DNA from: Actinoplanes xinjiangensis
Lineage (GTDB): Bacteria > Actinomycetota > Actinomycetes > Mycobacteriales > Micromonosporaceae
Length of the DNA stretch: 64,000 bases
NCBI RefSeq assembly: GCF_003148685.1
Contig: NZ_QGGR01000019.1
Coordinates: 1 to 64,000, forward strand
Reading direction: 5' to 3'
Positions 36,094 to 42,597 of this stretch are shown here, one piece after another. Positions within the stretch are counted from its first letter, which is position 1, and each line of letters begins with the position of its first letter. Under the pieces are notes generated by a model, which saw nothing but the letters and a program-made list of their open reading frames with translations, had not been told where the DNA came from and made no database searches. The translations under genes were made by a program, and so were the position numbers.

Positions 36094-36168
36094 GAGCGGG
36101 GGCCGGATTCGAACCGGCGACCTCGGGCTTATGAGGCCCGCGAGCACTCCGAACTGCTCCACCCCGCC
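36094..36168 (-). tRNA. tRNA-fMet(CAT), initiator type
   Basis: Anticodon arm CGGGC-CTCATAA-GCCCG carries the three G-C pairs of initiators, TGGAGCAG D-arm entry is as in initiator tRNA, and the 1-72 pair is weak (G-T). Only 2 nt from tRNA-Val(GAC). Confidence 0.85.
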
Positions 36169-36169
36169 G

Positions 36170-36241
36170 TACGCCGCCAGGGACTCGAACCCTGCTCTCC
36201 GGATTAAAAGTCCGGAGCATAACCATCCATGCTCGCGGCGC
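36170..36241 (-). tRNA. tRNA-Lys(TTT)
   Basis: Acceptor GCGCCGC/GCGGCGT, D arm GCATGGATGGTTATGC, anticodon arm CCGGA-CTTTTAA-TCCGG, T arm CAGGG/CCCTG. One nt from tRNA-fMet. Confidence 0.85.
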
Positions 36242-36247
36242 GAGCCG

Positions 36248-36321
36248 TCTCCCGGGCGGGACTCGAACCCGCAACCCGCGCGTCAGGACCGCGCTGCTCT
36301 GTTCCGTTGAGCTACCGGGAG
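36248..36321 (-). tRNA. tRNA-Arg(CCT)
   Basis: Acceptor CTCCCGG/CCGGGAG, anticodon arm GCGCG-GTCCTGA-CGCGC, T arm GCGGG/CCCGC. Perfect helices. Confidence 0.88.
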
Positions 36322-36331
36322 AGGATGCTGG

Positions 36332-36406
36332 GCCCCTGGGCGGGACTCGAACCCGCAGCCGTCGCCTTAGAAGGGCGCTGCTCGATTCCGATTGAGCTAC
36401 CAGGGG
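36332..36406 (-). tRNA. tRNA-Arg(TCT)
   Basis: Acceptor CCCCTGG/CCAGGGG, anticodon loop CTTCTAA (stem GCGCC/GGCGA with one mismatch), T arm GCGGG/CCCGC. Confidence 0.88.
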
Positions 36407-36414
36407 TAGACACG

Positions 36415-36489
36415 TGCGCCGTCACAGATTCGAACTGTGGACCCGAGGCTTAAGAGGCCCCTGCTCTGACCGGGCTGAGCTAACGGCGC
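36415..36489 (-). tRNA. tRNA-Lys(CTT)
   Basis: Acceptor GCGCCGT/ACGGCGC, anticodon loop CTCTTAA, T arm CACAG-TTCGAAT-CTGTG. Confidence 0.88.
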
Positions 36490-36493
36490 GAAG

Positions 36494-36581
36494 CGGAGGA
36501 GGACGGGGTCGAACCGCCACGGGCGTGAGCCCCAACCGTTTTCGAGACGGTGGCCGGCGCCGACTGTCGGCTGGCTCCTCC
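36494..36581 (-). tRNA. tRNA-Ser(CGA)
   Basis: Acceptor GGAGGAG/CTCCTCC as in tRNA-Ser(GGA), anticodon arm ACCGT-CTCGAAA-ACGGT, long variable arm with GGGC/GCCC. Confidence 0.87.
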
Positions 36582-36620
36582 ACGGATCTACTGCGGTATT
36601 TCGCCTGACTAGATGTTGCG

Positions 36621-36694
36621 TACCCCTGGCAGGAGTCGAACCTGCCGCCTTTCCGGTTCGTAGCCGGACGCTCTTTCCACTGAGCTACAGGGGC
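36621..36694 (-). tRNA. tRNA-Arg(ACG)
   Basis: Acceptor GCCCCTG/CAGGGGT, anticodon arm TCCGG-CTACGAA-CCGGA, T arm GCAGG/CCTGC. A34 would need TadA editing to inosine. Confidence 0.88.
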
Positions 36695-36698
36695 CTGG

Positions 36699-36772
36699 TC
36701 TCGCCGGGTGGAGTCGAACCACCGGCCTTCGCCTTATCAGGGCGACGCTCTTGACCGCTGAGCTACGGCGAG
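36699..36772 (-). tRNA. tRNA-Ile(GAT)
   Basis: Acceptor CTCGCCG/CGGCGAG, anticodon arm TCGCC-CTGATAA-GGCGA, T arm GGTGG-TTCGACT-CCACC. Confidence 0.88.
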
Positions 36773-36778
36773 CCGATG

Positions 36779-36850
36779 CGGAGGGTGAGGGGATCGAACC
36801 CGCGGCCTACCGCTCGACAGGCGGTTGCTCTTCCACTGAGCTACGTCGAC
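36779..36850 (-). tRNA. tRNA-Asp(GTC) with unpaired acceptor stem
   Basis: D arm, anticodon arm ACCGC-CTGTCGA-GCGGT and T loop are good, but the 5' acceptor strand GTCGACG cannot pair with the 3' strand ACCCTCC (only two of seven pairs). Probably not functional as a tRNA. Confidence 0.65.
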
Positions 36851-36854
36851 ATCG

Positions 36855-36929
36855 TGGACCCGGTCGGATTCGAACCGACAAACCTTCGCTGTGCAAAAGC
36901 GCTGCTCTACCAGTTGGAGCTACAGGCCC
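36855..36929 (-). tRNA. tRNA-Ala(TGC)
   Basis: Acceptor GGGCCTG/CGGGTCC, anticodon loop TTTGCAC, T arm GTCGG-TTCGAAT-CCGAC. U33 present. The G3-T70 pair (3-70 is the alanine identity position) supports Ala. Confidence 0.87.
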
Positions 36930-36944
36930 AAAGATGGTGCTGCG

Positions 36945-37019
36945 TACCCGGGGCGCGATTCGAACGCGCACTGTGCTGGTTCTAAGCCAGCCGCCTCCTG
37001 CCAGTTGGGCTACCCGGGC
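36945..37019 (-). tRNA. tRNA with Leu anticodon (TAG) but short variable arm
   Basis: Acceptor GCCCGGG/CCCGGGT, anticodon arm GCTGG-CTTAGAA-CCAGC, T arm GCGCG-TTCGAAT-CGCGC. tRNA-Leu normally has a long variable arm; here only about 5 nt (ACAGT) are present. Confidence 0.75.
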
Positions 37020-37024
37020 ATGGG

Positions 37025-37086
37025 TGTTTCCGGCGGGATTCGTACCCGCACCGTTGTTCGCCGCAGCGGGACTGTGCTGCGAAGAG
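37025..37086 (-). tRNA. Degenerate tRNA 3' portion
   Basis: T arm GCGGG-TACGAAT-CCCGC is perfect, but no acceptable anticodon or D arm lies between it and tRNA-Thr(CGT). Confidence 0.4.
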
Positions 37087-37158
37087 AGCCAGCGGGGCGG
37101 CTCGAACGCCCTCCTGCCGTTTACGAGACGGCTGCACCACCTGTCGTGCTGCGCTGGC
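37087..37158 (-). tRNA. tRNA-Thr(CGT)
   Basis: Acceptor GCCAGCG/CGCTGGC perfect, anticodon arm GCCGT-CTCGTAA-ACGGC, T arm GGGCG-TTCGAGC-CGCCC. D arm diverged. Confidence 0.85.
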
Positions 37159-37193
37159 CTGAGCCGCCTGCCGGTTACCTCAGCGCCCATCGG

Positions 37194-37235
37194 GGTCCGG
37201 GCCGGCGGGGGTAGCGGATCCCGCCGGCCCGGACC
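37194..37235 (-). terminator. Terminator after the HNH gene
   Basis: 16-bp perfect stem GGTCCGGGCCGGCGGG with its complement at 37220-37235, 2 nt beyond the HNH stop. Confidence 0.8.
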
Positions 37236-37237
37236 GT

Positions 37238-37681
37238 TCAGCGCACAGTGAACTGCGCCCAGCTGGGGACCTGGGGAGAGGTCCGTAGCGGCATCCCGGC
37301 CTCGGCCGGGGTGCGGTCGCCTTTGCGCTGATTGCAGCGGCCGCAGGCCGCCACCGTGTTCAGCCAGGAGTTCTCTCCGCCGCGCGAGCGCGGCAGGACG
37401 TGATCGATCGTTGACGCCTTCTTGTCGCAGTAGGCGCACCGTTCGCCGTCGCGGGCGAGCACGCCCGGCCGCGACCAGGCGGGGCCGCGGCTGTGCCGCC
37501 AGCGGGTCACGACGTACGCGACGAGCCGGACGACTTTCGGCATCGGGTAGGTACCGATGAGGCGGTCGGGTTCGGCGTCATGGATCTCGGCGACCCGGCG
37601 GCACAGCATCCGGATCGCGTGTTTGAGGGTGACCCGGTGCAGCGGGCCGAGGTCGGCGTTCAAGACGAGGACCGCGGTCAC
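37238..37681 (-). CDS. HNH endonuclease inside the tRNA island
   Basis: 147 aa from GTG 37681, with AGGAGG at good spacing. N-terminal VLVLNADLGPLHRVTLKHAI is the head of a known HNH group; C-terminal nuclease has a zinc knuckle (CAYC…CGRCN) around the catalytic DHVLPRSRGG and a conserved NTVAACGRCNQRKGDR. Cytosolic metal-dependent nuclease, DNA nicking or cutting is the family activity. tRNA genes flank it on both sides in the same orientation. HNH genes are known to accompany actinobacterial tRNA arrays; role there unsettled. Confidence 0.92.
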   Translation of the reverse strand: MTAVLVLNADLGPLHRVTLKHAIRMLCRRVAEIHDAEPDRLIGTYPMPKVVRLVAYVVTRWRHSRGPAWSRPGVLARDGERCAYCDKKASTIDHVLPRSRGGENSWLNTVAACGRCNQRKGDRTPAEAGMPLRTSPQVPSWAQFTVR

Positions 37682-37726
37682 CGGGCCCACCTCCTTCCTA
37701 TGTTGTCGTCGGTGTTGCTGGACATG

Positions 37727-37798
37727 AGCGGCTACGGGGAGTCGAACCCCGGTCTCCGCCATGGCAAGGCGGCGCACTGACCGTTGTGCTACAGCCGC
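37727..37798 (-). tRNA. tRNA-Gly(GCC)
   Basis: Acceptor GCGGCTG/TAGCCGC, anticodon arm CCGCC-TTGCCAT-GGCGG, T arm CGGGG-TTCGACT-CCCCG. Lies 45 nt upstream of the HNH start. Confidence 0.88.
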
Positions 37799-37819
37799 GG
37801 GACGCACCGGGGTGGTGCG

Positions 37820-37866
37820 CTGGGAGATCGAACCGGCCGCCTCTTCCGTTGGGCTGCCGGGGCATC
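37820..37866 (-). tRNA. tRNA-like remnant lacking an anticodon arm
   Basis: D-arm-like GCAGCCCAACGGAAGAGGC is followed almost at once by GGCCGG-TTCGATC, a T loop; there is no room for an anticodon arm and the acceptor does not pair. Confidence 0.4.
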
Positions 37867-37870
37867 ACTG

Positions 37871-37941
37871 CTGGGGGTGCAGGACTCGAACCTGCACGAC
37901 CGAGGTCAAGGCTCGGCGGCCTGCCATTAGCCGAACCCCCA
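37871..37941 (-). tRNA. tRNA-Gln(TTG), C33
   Basis: Acceptor TGGGGGT/ACCCCCA with G73, as expected for tRNA-Gln; anticodon arm CCGAG-CCTTGAC-CTCGG (C33); T arm GCAGG/CCTGC. Confidence 0.87.
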
Positions 37942-38006
37942 AGAGGGCGCCGGGAGCAGCGGCTTGACCTCCGCCGAGTTCACCACGACCGCATGCTGGT
38001 GTTGCG

Positions 38007-38080
38007 TCGCCCGTCCGGGGGTCGAACCCGGTCTTCCGGATCGAGAGTCCGGTGGTCTACCTGCCTCAGCCTCACGGGCG
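38007..38080 (-). tRNA. tRNA-Glu(CTC)
   Basis: Acceptor CGCCCGT/ACGGGCG, anticodon arm CCGGA-CTCTCGA-TCCGG, T arm CCGGG-TTCGACC-CCCGG. Confidence 0.86.
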
Positions 38081-38110
38081 GTGAGCCGGCGCGATGCCGC
38101 GCCGGTGTGG

Positions 38111-38166
38111 TGCCTTCCCCTGATCGAACGGAGACCCGTGGGCTCTGCCGTTTACGCCAGGAAGGC
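38111..38166 (-). tRNA. Minimal tRNA-like gene without anticodon arm
   Basis: 56 nt. Acceptor GCCTTCC/GGAAGGC is a perfect 7-bp match, a D-arm-like GCGTAAACGGCAGAGC follows, then CCACGGGT, then a T arm CTCCG-TTCGATC-AGGGG. The anticodon arm is missing though both ends are conserved. Confidence 0.5.
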
Positions 38167-38206
38167 GAGGGGTCAGGACCGCCCTGAGCGGGCGGTGCCT
38201 GCCGCG

Positions 38207-38279
38207 TGGACCTGGACGGATTCGAACCGTCGACCTCCGGTCTGCCGCACCGGTGCGCTTCCTGCTGCGCCACAAGCCC
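38207..38279 (-). tRNA. tRNA-Ala(GGC), C33
   Basis: Acceptor GGGCTTG/CAGGTCC with G3-T70, anticodon arm CCGGT-GCGGCAG-ACCGG (C33), T arm GACGG-TTCGAAT-CCGTC. Confidence 0.82.
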
Positions 38280-38361
38280 ATCTGTGTCCGGACCCCGGGT
38301 CGTACGGGGTGTCTCCTACTCGGCGGAGTAGGCGGGTTGCCGTCTCCCGCGGTCCGGATCA

Positions 38362-38396
38362 GCCCGGCACGGCACCGGATGGGTGCCGTGCCGGGC
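38362..38396 (-). terminator. Strong hairpin within the tRNA island
   Basis: 15-bp perfect stem GCCCGGCACGGCACC / GGTGCCGTGCCGGGC, loop GGATG, about 95 nt downstream of tRNA-Trp. It may separate tRNA-Trp from the rest of the array. AT-rich sequence 38425-38470 just before it could hold a second promoter. Confidence 0.6.
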
Positions 38397-38491
38397 GATC
38401 TCCAGCGAACCCACGAATGGGGTGCTGGATATACATGCCATCCACTGTTGAGTTGATAAGAAACAATTCCACTGAACGCATTCAGGGCACG

Positions 38492-38565
38492 CACGGGTGG
38501 CAGGATTCGAACCTGCAACATTCGGCTTTGGAGACCGGTGCTCTATACCGTTGAGCTACACCCGC
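38492..38565 (-). tRNA. tRNA-Trp(CCA)
   Basis: Acceptor GCGGGTG/CACCCGT with G73, D arm GCTCAACGGTATAGAGC, anticodon loop CTCCAAA, T arm GCAGG/CCTGC. First gene of the island after the leader. Confidence 0.9.
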
Positions 38566-38583
38566 AAGAAATGTCCGGGAACG

Positions 38584-38621
38584 AAAAAGCCGCCCGTTCC
38601 TCGGAGGCTGAGGTGGGCGGC
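38584..38621 (-). terminator. U-tract intrinsic terminator ahead of the tRNA island
   Basis: Minus strand GCCGCCC … GGGCGGC followed by TTTTT, with an inner CCTC/GAGG stem. It lies 19 nt upstream of tRNA-Trp and downstream of the TATAAT box, so transcripts from that promoter must read through it to reach the tRNAs. Confidence 0.75.
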
Positions 38622-38642
38622 GTAGACGCAGATTCTGCTGCG

Positions 38643-38777
38643 CTACCCGCTCCACCGCTCCAGGTCACCACTGGTTTCATGACCTCGCAGGTGCAGTCTC
38701 GCCGTCACGACGGGCATGGCGGACCCATACCGCGACGCCCGGGATTGGGCGATGGCGCAGTTCGGTTGCGACAACAT
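38643..38777 (-). CDS. Possible 44-codon leader ORF
   Basis: ATG 38777 with GGGAG upstream; begins MLSQPNCAIAQSRASRYGSA and ends GDLERWSG, TAG just before the terminator. Could be a leader peptide; codon bias is not decisive and an overlapping plus-strand frame is also open. Confidence 0.35.
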   Translation of the reverse strand: MLSQPNCAIAQSRASRYGSAMPVVTARLHLRGHETSGDLERWSG

Positions 38778-38837
38778 GACGGTTCAACTCCCTTCGACGT
38801 TTCGTGGTGCGGTTGCTGTTATCCAGCATGGCCGATC

Positions 38838-38853
38838 ATTATATCTTCGTCAA
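38838..38853 (-). promoter_or_regulatory. Candidate promoter of the tRNA island
   Basis: Perfect TATAAT at 38843-38838 (minus), rare in such G+C-rich DNA; TTGACG lies only 4 nt upstream and so cannot be its -35 element. Confidence 0.5.
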
Positions 38854-38939
38854 CGCTTTTGTGAGCCGCTTTTCCCGCCTCACCGGCGTTGAGATCATTC
38901 AACCTCATGTCGGCGAAGTCCACGACTGATTTACGTACG

Positions 38940-38970
38940 CCGCCCCCTGCCCGTTGAGGGCAGGGGGCGG
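38940..38970 (-). terminator. Terminator after the sigma-factor gene
   Basis: 13-bp perfect stem CCGCCCCCTGCCC / GGGCAGGGGGCGG, loop GTTGA. Confidence 0.75.
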
Positions 38971-39084
38971 ATTGCGGGTTGCGGCGGCTCGGGAGCAAGC
39001 CGTCGCTTCGTGTTCGACAGAGGTTGAGCCCGTCCTCGGTTGCCCGCCGTGCTGTGGGAGCGGCCGCGGTCAGGCGGTCGCCGG

Positions 39085-39879
39085 TCAGGTGCGGGCGTCG
39101 AGGTCCGTGCGCAGCTCGGTCAGGGCCCTGGCCAGCAGCCGGGACACGTGCATCTGGGAGATGCCGAGTTGTGCGCCGATCTGCGACTGGGTCTGGTTGC
39201 CGTAGAACCGCAGCGTCACGATGCGCCGCAGTTGCGGCGTCAGACGTGCCAGCGCCGGCCCGAGACAGAGATGCCATTCGGTGCGCTCGTACCCGTCGTC
39301 CTCGGCGCCGAGCAGGTCGCCGAGTTCGACGGAGCCGTCCTCACCGAGCGGCAGGTTCAGTGAGGCGGCGCGGTAGGCCTGGGCGCCCTCCAGGCCCTCG
39401 ATCACCTTCTCCTCGTCGACGTCGAGGTGGGCGGCGATGTCGGCGATGGTCGGCGCGTGCCCGAGTGACTGGGTCAGGGTGGTGTTCGCGTCATTGATCG
39501 CCGCCCGCATCTCCTGCAGGCGCCGCGGTACCCGGACGGACCAGGCCCGGTCCCGGAAGTACCGTTTGATCTCGCCCGCGATCGTGGGAAACGCGTACCC
39601 GACGAAGTCTGCGCCCTGAGCCGGGTCGAATCGGTCGACGGCCTTGATCAGTCCGATGGTCGCTGTCTGTGTCAGGTCCTCGAGTGCCTCGGGACGCTGG
39701 GAGTATCGGCGTGCCAGGCGCTGGGCCATCGGCAGCCACGCGGCGATCGTCTGGTCTCGGAGCAGTGCCCGGGACGGATCGGCTGGATCACATGCCGCGT
39801 AGGCGTTGATCAGATCGACGGCACGGGCGTCGGCTTCGGCGCGGCGGCTGTCGAGGATGCGCATGGTGGTCGAATGCAT
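39085..39879 (-). CDS. SigB/SigF-type RNA polymerase sigma factor
   Basis: 264 aa. Region 2: LPMAQRLARRYSQRPEALED, TQTATIGLIKAVDRFDPAQG and GYAFPTIAGEIKRYFRDRAW; region 4: LTPQLRRIVTLRFYGNQTQS and QIGAQLGISQMHVSRLLARA. This is the stress/sporulation sigma group of Gram-positives (SigB/F/G). ATG 39879 has TTGGAG upstream. No anti-sigma RsbW or RsbV gene is adjacent, so control must be encoded elsewhere. Confidence 0.93.
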   Translation of the reverse strand: MHSTTMRILDSRRAEADARAVDLINAYAACDPADPSRALLRDQTIAAWLPMAQRLARRYSQRPEALEDLTQTATIGLIKAVDRFDPAQGADFVGYAFPTIAGEIKRYFRDRAWSVRVPRRLQEMRAAINDANTTLTQSLGHAPTIADIAAHLDVDEEKVIEGLEGAQAYRAASLNLPLGEDGSVELGDLLGAEDDGYERTEWHLCLGPALARLTPQLRRIVTLRFYGNQTQSQIGAQLGISQMHVSRLLARALTELRTDLDART

Positions 39880-40185
39880 CGCTCACTCCAAGTGGATCGA
39901 TGAACCCAAATGAAGATCACCGCAGCGCGACGGAAGGTTGAGCGGTACGCCCGGCCGGTGACGGGTCCGAGCCCGGGATCCACCGGCGACGGCGTCGCAC
40001 TGGATGATCACGGCACTCTTCTTGACCGACCTCTGAACCCTATCCCCGGGGGCCACGGGCGCAAATCAAAAATCCGATATGCAAGAACCTCATCTTCTGG
40101 TACGGCCACGGGCATTCGTCTTGCACCGCATGAGTCACGTGACCCTGGGTAGTCGGGCCGGACCGATACGACGGAAGGGGATCTG

Positions 40186-41367
40186 ATGGCCGGGAAGTGG
40201 TTGCTGGGATCCGGGATCCGCGACGGCGCCGAACAGCCGAAGGCGGTACTGGTCGCGGTACGGCGAAGCGACGAGACCGGTGAGAGCGCGCGGGGCACCG
40301 GCACCTCGCTGGCGGAGCTGCGCAGGCTGGCCGACACCGACGGGCTGTCGGTGGTGGGTGAGCTGGTGCAGAGCCGCGACCGGCCGGACCCGGCGACGTT
40401 CATCGGTTCCGGACGGGCCGAGGAACTGGCGGAGCTGGTCGCCGGCCGTACGGCTGATCTCGTCGTCGCCGACGGCGAGCTGACTCCCGGTCAGGCGCGC
40501 AACCTTCAGGAGGTGGTGGGTGTGCCGGTGGTGGACCGGACGGCGCTGATCCTGGACATCTTCGCCGAGCACGCCCGTTCCAGTGAGGGCCGTCTGCAGG
40601 TCGAGCTGGCGCAGATCGCCTACCAGCTGCCGCGGCTGCGCGGTGAGGGCCGGGCGTTGTCCCGGGTCGGTGGCGGGCGGATGGCCGGCGGTGCGGGTAT
40701 CGGTGTGCGCGGCCCCGGTGAGATGCGCCTGGAGGTGCAGCGCCGCACGCTGCGCCGGCGGGCGTCCCGGCTGCGGGCGGAGGCCGCCGAGCTGGCTCGC
40801 CGACGTGAGCGTGTCCGTCGGCGCCGGTCCCGTAACCAGGTGCCGTCGGTGGCGATCACCGGTTACACCAACGCCGGCAAGTCGGCCCTGCTGAACCGGC
40901 TCACCGGGGCCGGGGCGCTGACCGAGGACGTGCTGTTCGCCACCCTGGATCCCACGGTGCGCCGGACTGTCGCGGGTGGCCGGGAGTTCACCCTCACCGA
41001 CACGGTGGGGTTCGTGCGGAATCTGCCGCACCAGCTCGTCGACGCGTTCCGGTCGACGCTGGAGGAGGTCAGCGGCAGCGATCTGATGCTGCACGTCGTG
41101 GACGCCTCCGCTCCCGACGCGTTCGGGCAGATCACCACCGTGCACGGCGTACTGCATGAGATCGGTGCCGGGCATCTTCCCGAGCTGCTGGTCCTCAACA
41201 AGATCGACGTGGCGCCGCCGGAGTGGGTGACCGCGCTGCGCCGCGCGTACCCGGACGCGAGCGCCGTCTCCGCTCTCACCGGTGAGGGCATCGCGGAACT
41301 GCGCGAGGCACTGGGCGCCCGGCTGCACCGGGTGACGGCGTCCGCTTCCACCGCTGGACTCCGGTGA
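40186..41367 (+). CDS. hflX: GTPase HflX
   Basis: 393 aa. N-terminal HflX nucleotide-binding domain (FIGSGRAEELAELV, VVDRTALILDIFAEHARSSE), the Gly-rich RVGGGRMAGGAGIGVRGPGE linker with an Arg-rich helix, then the G domain: G1 GYTNAGKS (about residue 225), G3 DTVGF, G4 NKID. HflX splits stalled ribosomes. GGAAGGGG is the ribosome site. Appears monocistronic. Confidence 0.95.
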   Translation: MAGKWLLGSGIRDGAEQPKAVLVAVRRSDETGESARGTGTSLAELRRLADTDGLSVVGELVQSRDRPDPATFIGSGRAEELAELVAGRTADLVVADGELTPGQARNLQEVVGVPVVDRTALILDIFAEHARSSEGRLQVELAQIAYQLPRLRGEGRALSRVGGGRMAGGAGIGVRGPGEMRLEVQRRTLRRRASRLRAEAAELARRRERVRRRRSRNQVPSVAITGYTNAGKSALLNRLTGAGALTEDVLFATLDPTVRRTVAGGREFTLTDTVGFVRNLPHQLVDAFRSTLEEVSGSDLMLHVVDASAPDAFGQITTVHGVLHEIGAGHLPELLVLNKIDVAPPEWVTALRRAYPDASAVSALTGEGIAELREALGARLHRVTASASTAGLR

Positions 41368-41446
41368 CGGCCGCCGCTCGCGACGGGTGCCTCCACGGCG
41401 CCGGCTGCCGGCCCCGCCTCGGCCGGTCATGACGAAGGGATGAACG

Positions 41447-41956
41447 GTGTACCCGATGACGCAGGTGATCCGGCAGGGTCTGGTGGCCGGGCTGGTCGGC
41501 GCGGCCGTGATGACCGCGGCGGAGAAGATCGAACAGCGGCTCACCGGCCGGCCGGACTCACGCGTGCCCGGGCGGGTCCTTGCCCGCCTGACCGGTTCGC
41601 CGCAGCGGCCGTGGCTGAATCCGGCCATGCATTACGGGCAGGGCGCGCTGGCCGGGACGGTGCGTGCTGTCATAGCGCGGGCCGGGCTGCGCGGCCCGTG
41701 GGCGTCGGCGATGTTCACCGTCGTGCGGTTGACCAACGACCAGATCCTGGAGAACGCCACCGGCGTGGGCGCTCCACCGCAGACCTGGCCACGGCCCGAG
41801 CTGGTGATCGATCTGCTGCACAAGACGGTCTACGGATTCGTCACCGGTGCGGTCGCCGACGCGCTGGCGGCACGCGACGGTCTCGGCCCGGGCCAACATC
41901 ACGCCGCGCTACGCCCGGGACGCCGGTCCGACGTCGGCCCCCCGCAGCGTAGGTGA
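41447..41956 (+). CDS. Hypothetical membrane protein
   Basis: 169 aa from GTG 41447 (ATG 41456 possible). Hydrophobic head QGLVAGLVGAAVMTAAEKIE, central HYGQGALAGTVRAVIARAGL and ELVIDLLHKTVYGFVTGAVA give three weakly hydrophobic helices, in the style of DUF1440-type proteins. Function unknown. Confidence 0.65.
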   Translation: MYPMTQVIRQGLVAGLVGAAVMTAAEKIEQRLTGRPDSRVPGRVLARLTGSPQRPWLNPAMHYGQGALAGTVRAVIARAGLRGPWASAMFTVVRLTNDQILENATGVGAPPQTWPRPELVIDLLHKTVYGFVTGAVADALAARDGLGPGQHHAALRPGRRSDVGPPQRR

Positions 41957-42057
41957 ACGGTCGCCGGTTCGGCGTCCGCACCTGAGCTACGGCCCCGGGT
42001 GCAAGGATCTGGGATCGGGAGCCCAACCTTTCCGCGGCGCGCTACGTCTGGGAGATC

Positions 42058-42597
42058 ATGAAGTTCAGACGAGGCCGGGACATCGACGAGTCCTTCACAA
42101 CGTTCGTGGCGACTCGCTCGCATCGGCTGATCGTGCACGCCGAGTTGCTCTGTGGGCACCGTGAACAGGCTCGGGACATCGTGCAATCCGTCCTCGTCCG
42201 GGCGTATCAGCGGTGGTCACGGATCGAGCATGACGATCCGTACGGGTATCTGCAGCGGTCCGTCACCAACGCGGTCACCGACTGGTGGCGCACGGCACAC
42301 CACCGGCACGAACGACCGGTCGATGTCGTTCCCGACGTCCCCGCAGACGAGGACACCACGCTCGACGACCGCAGAACGTTGCTGGCCGCCCTCGACCTTC
42401 TCACCCATCGCGAACGGACCATCGTCGTGCTGCGCTACTTCGACGACCACACCGAGCGGGACGTGGCCGACACGCTCGGCATCAGCGTCGGCACGGTCAA
42501 GTCGACCTGCCACACGGCGCTGCGCAAGATGCGCATCGCGCTGGACGACGACGTTCGCAGCTCCCCCACCTCCCACGGCATCCAGGAGCAGTCATGA
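42058..42597 (+). CDS. ECF sigma factor, SigE family
   Basis: 179 aa. Region 2 includes RDIVQSVLVRAYQRWSRIEH and YGYLQRSVTNAVTDWWR; region 4 LLTHRERTIVVLRYFDDHTE and RDVADTLGISVGTVKSTCHT. Typical of the short actinobacterial 'SigE family' ECF factors. Its stop overlaps the next gene's start (ATGA), implying that the partner is its regulator. Confidence 0.92.
   Translation: MKFRRGRDIDESFTTFVATRSHRLIVHAELLCGHREQARDIVQSVLVRAYQRWSRIEHDDPYGYLQRSVTNAVTDWWRTAHHRHERPVDVVPDVPADEDTTLDDRRTLLAALDLLTHRERTIVVLRYFDDHTERDVADTLGISVGTVKSTCHTALRKMRIALDDDVRSSPTSHGIQEQS

Noticed and set aside
35291..38565. CRISPR array
   Set aside because: The recurring ATTCGAACC-type strings are T loops of tRNA genes; spacing and flanks vary as expected for different tRNAs.
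38848..38853. TTGACG as the -35 element for the tRNA island promoter
   Set aside because: It is only 4 nt from TATAAT; a 16-18 nt spacer is needed, so only the -10 box is retained as evidence.
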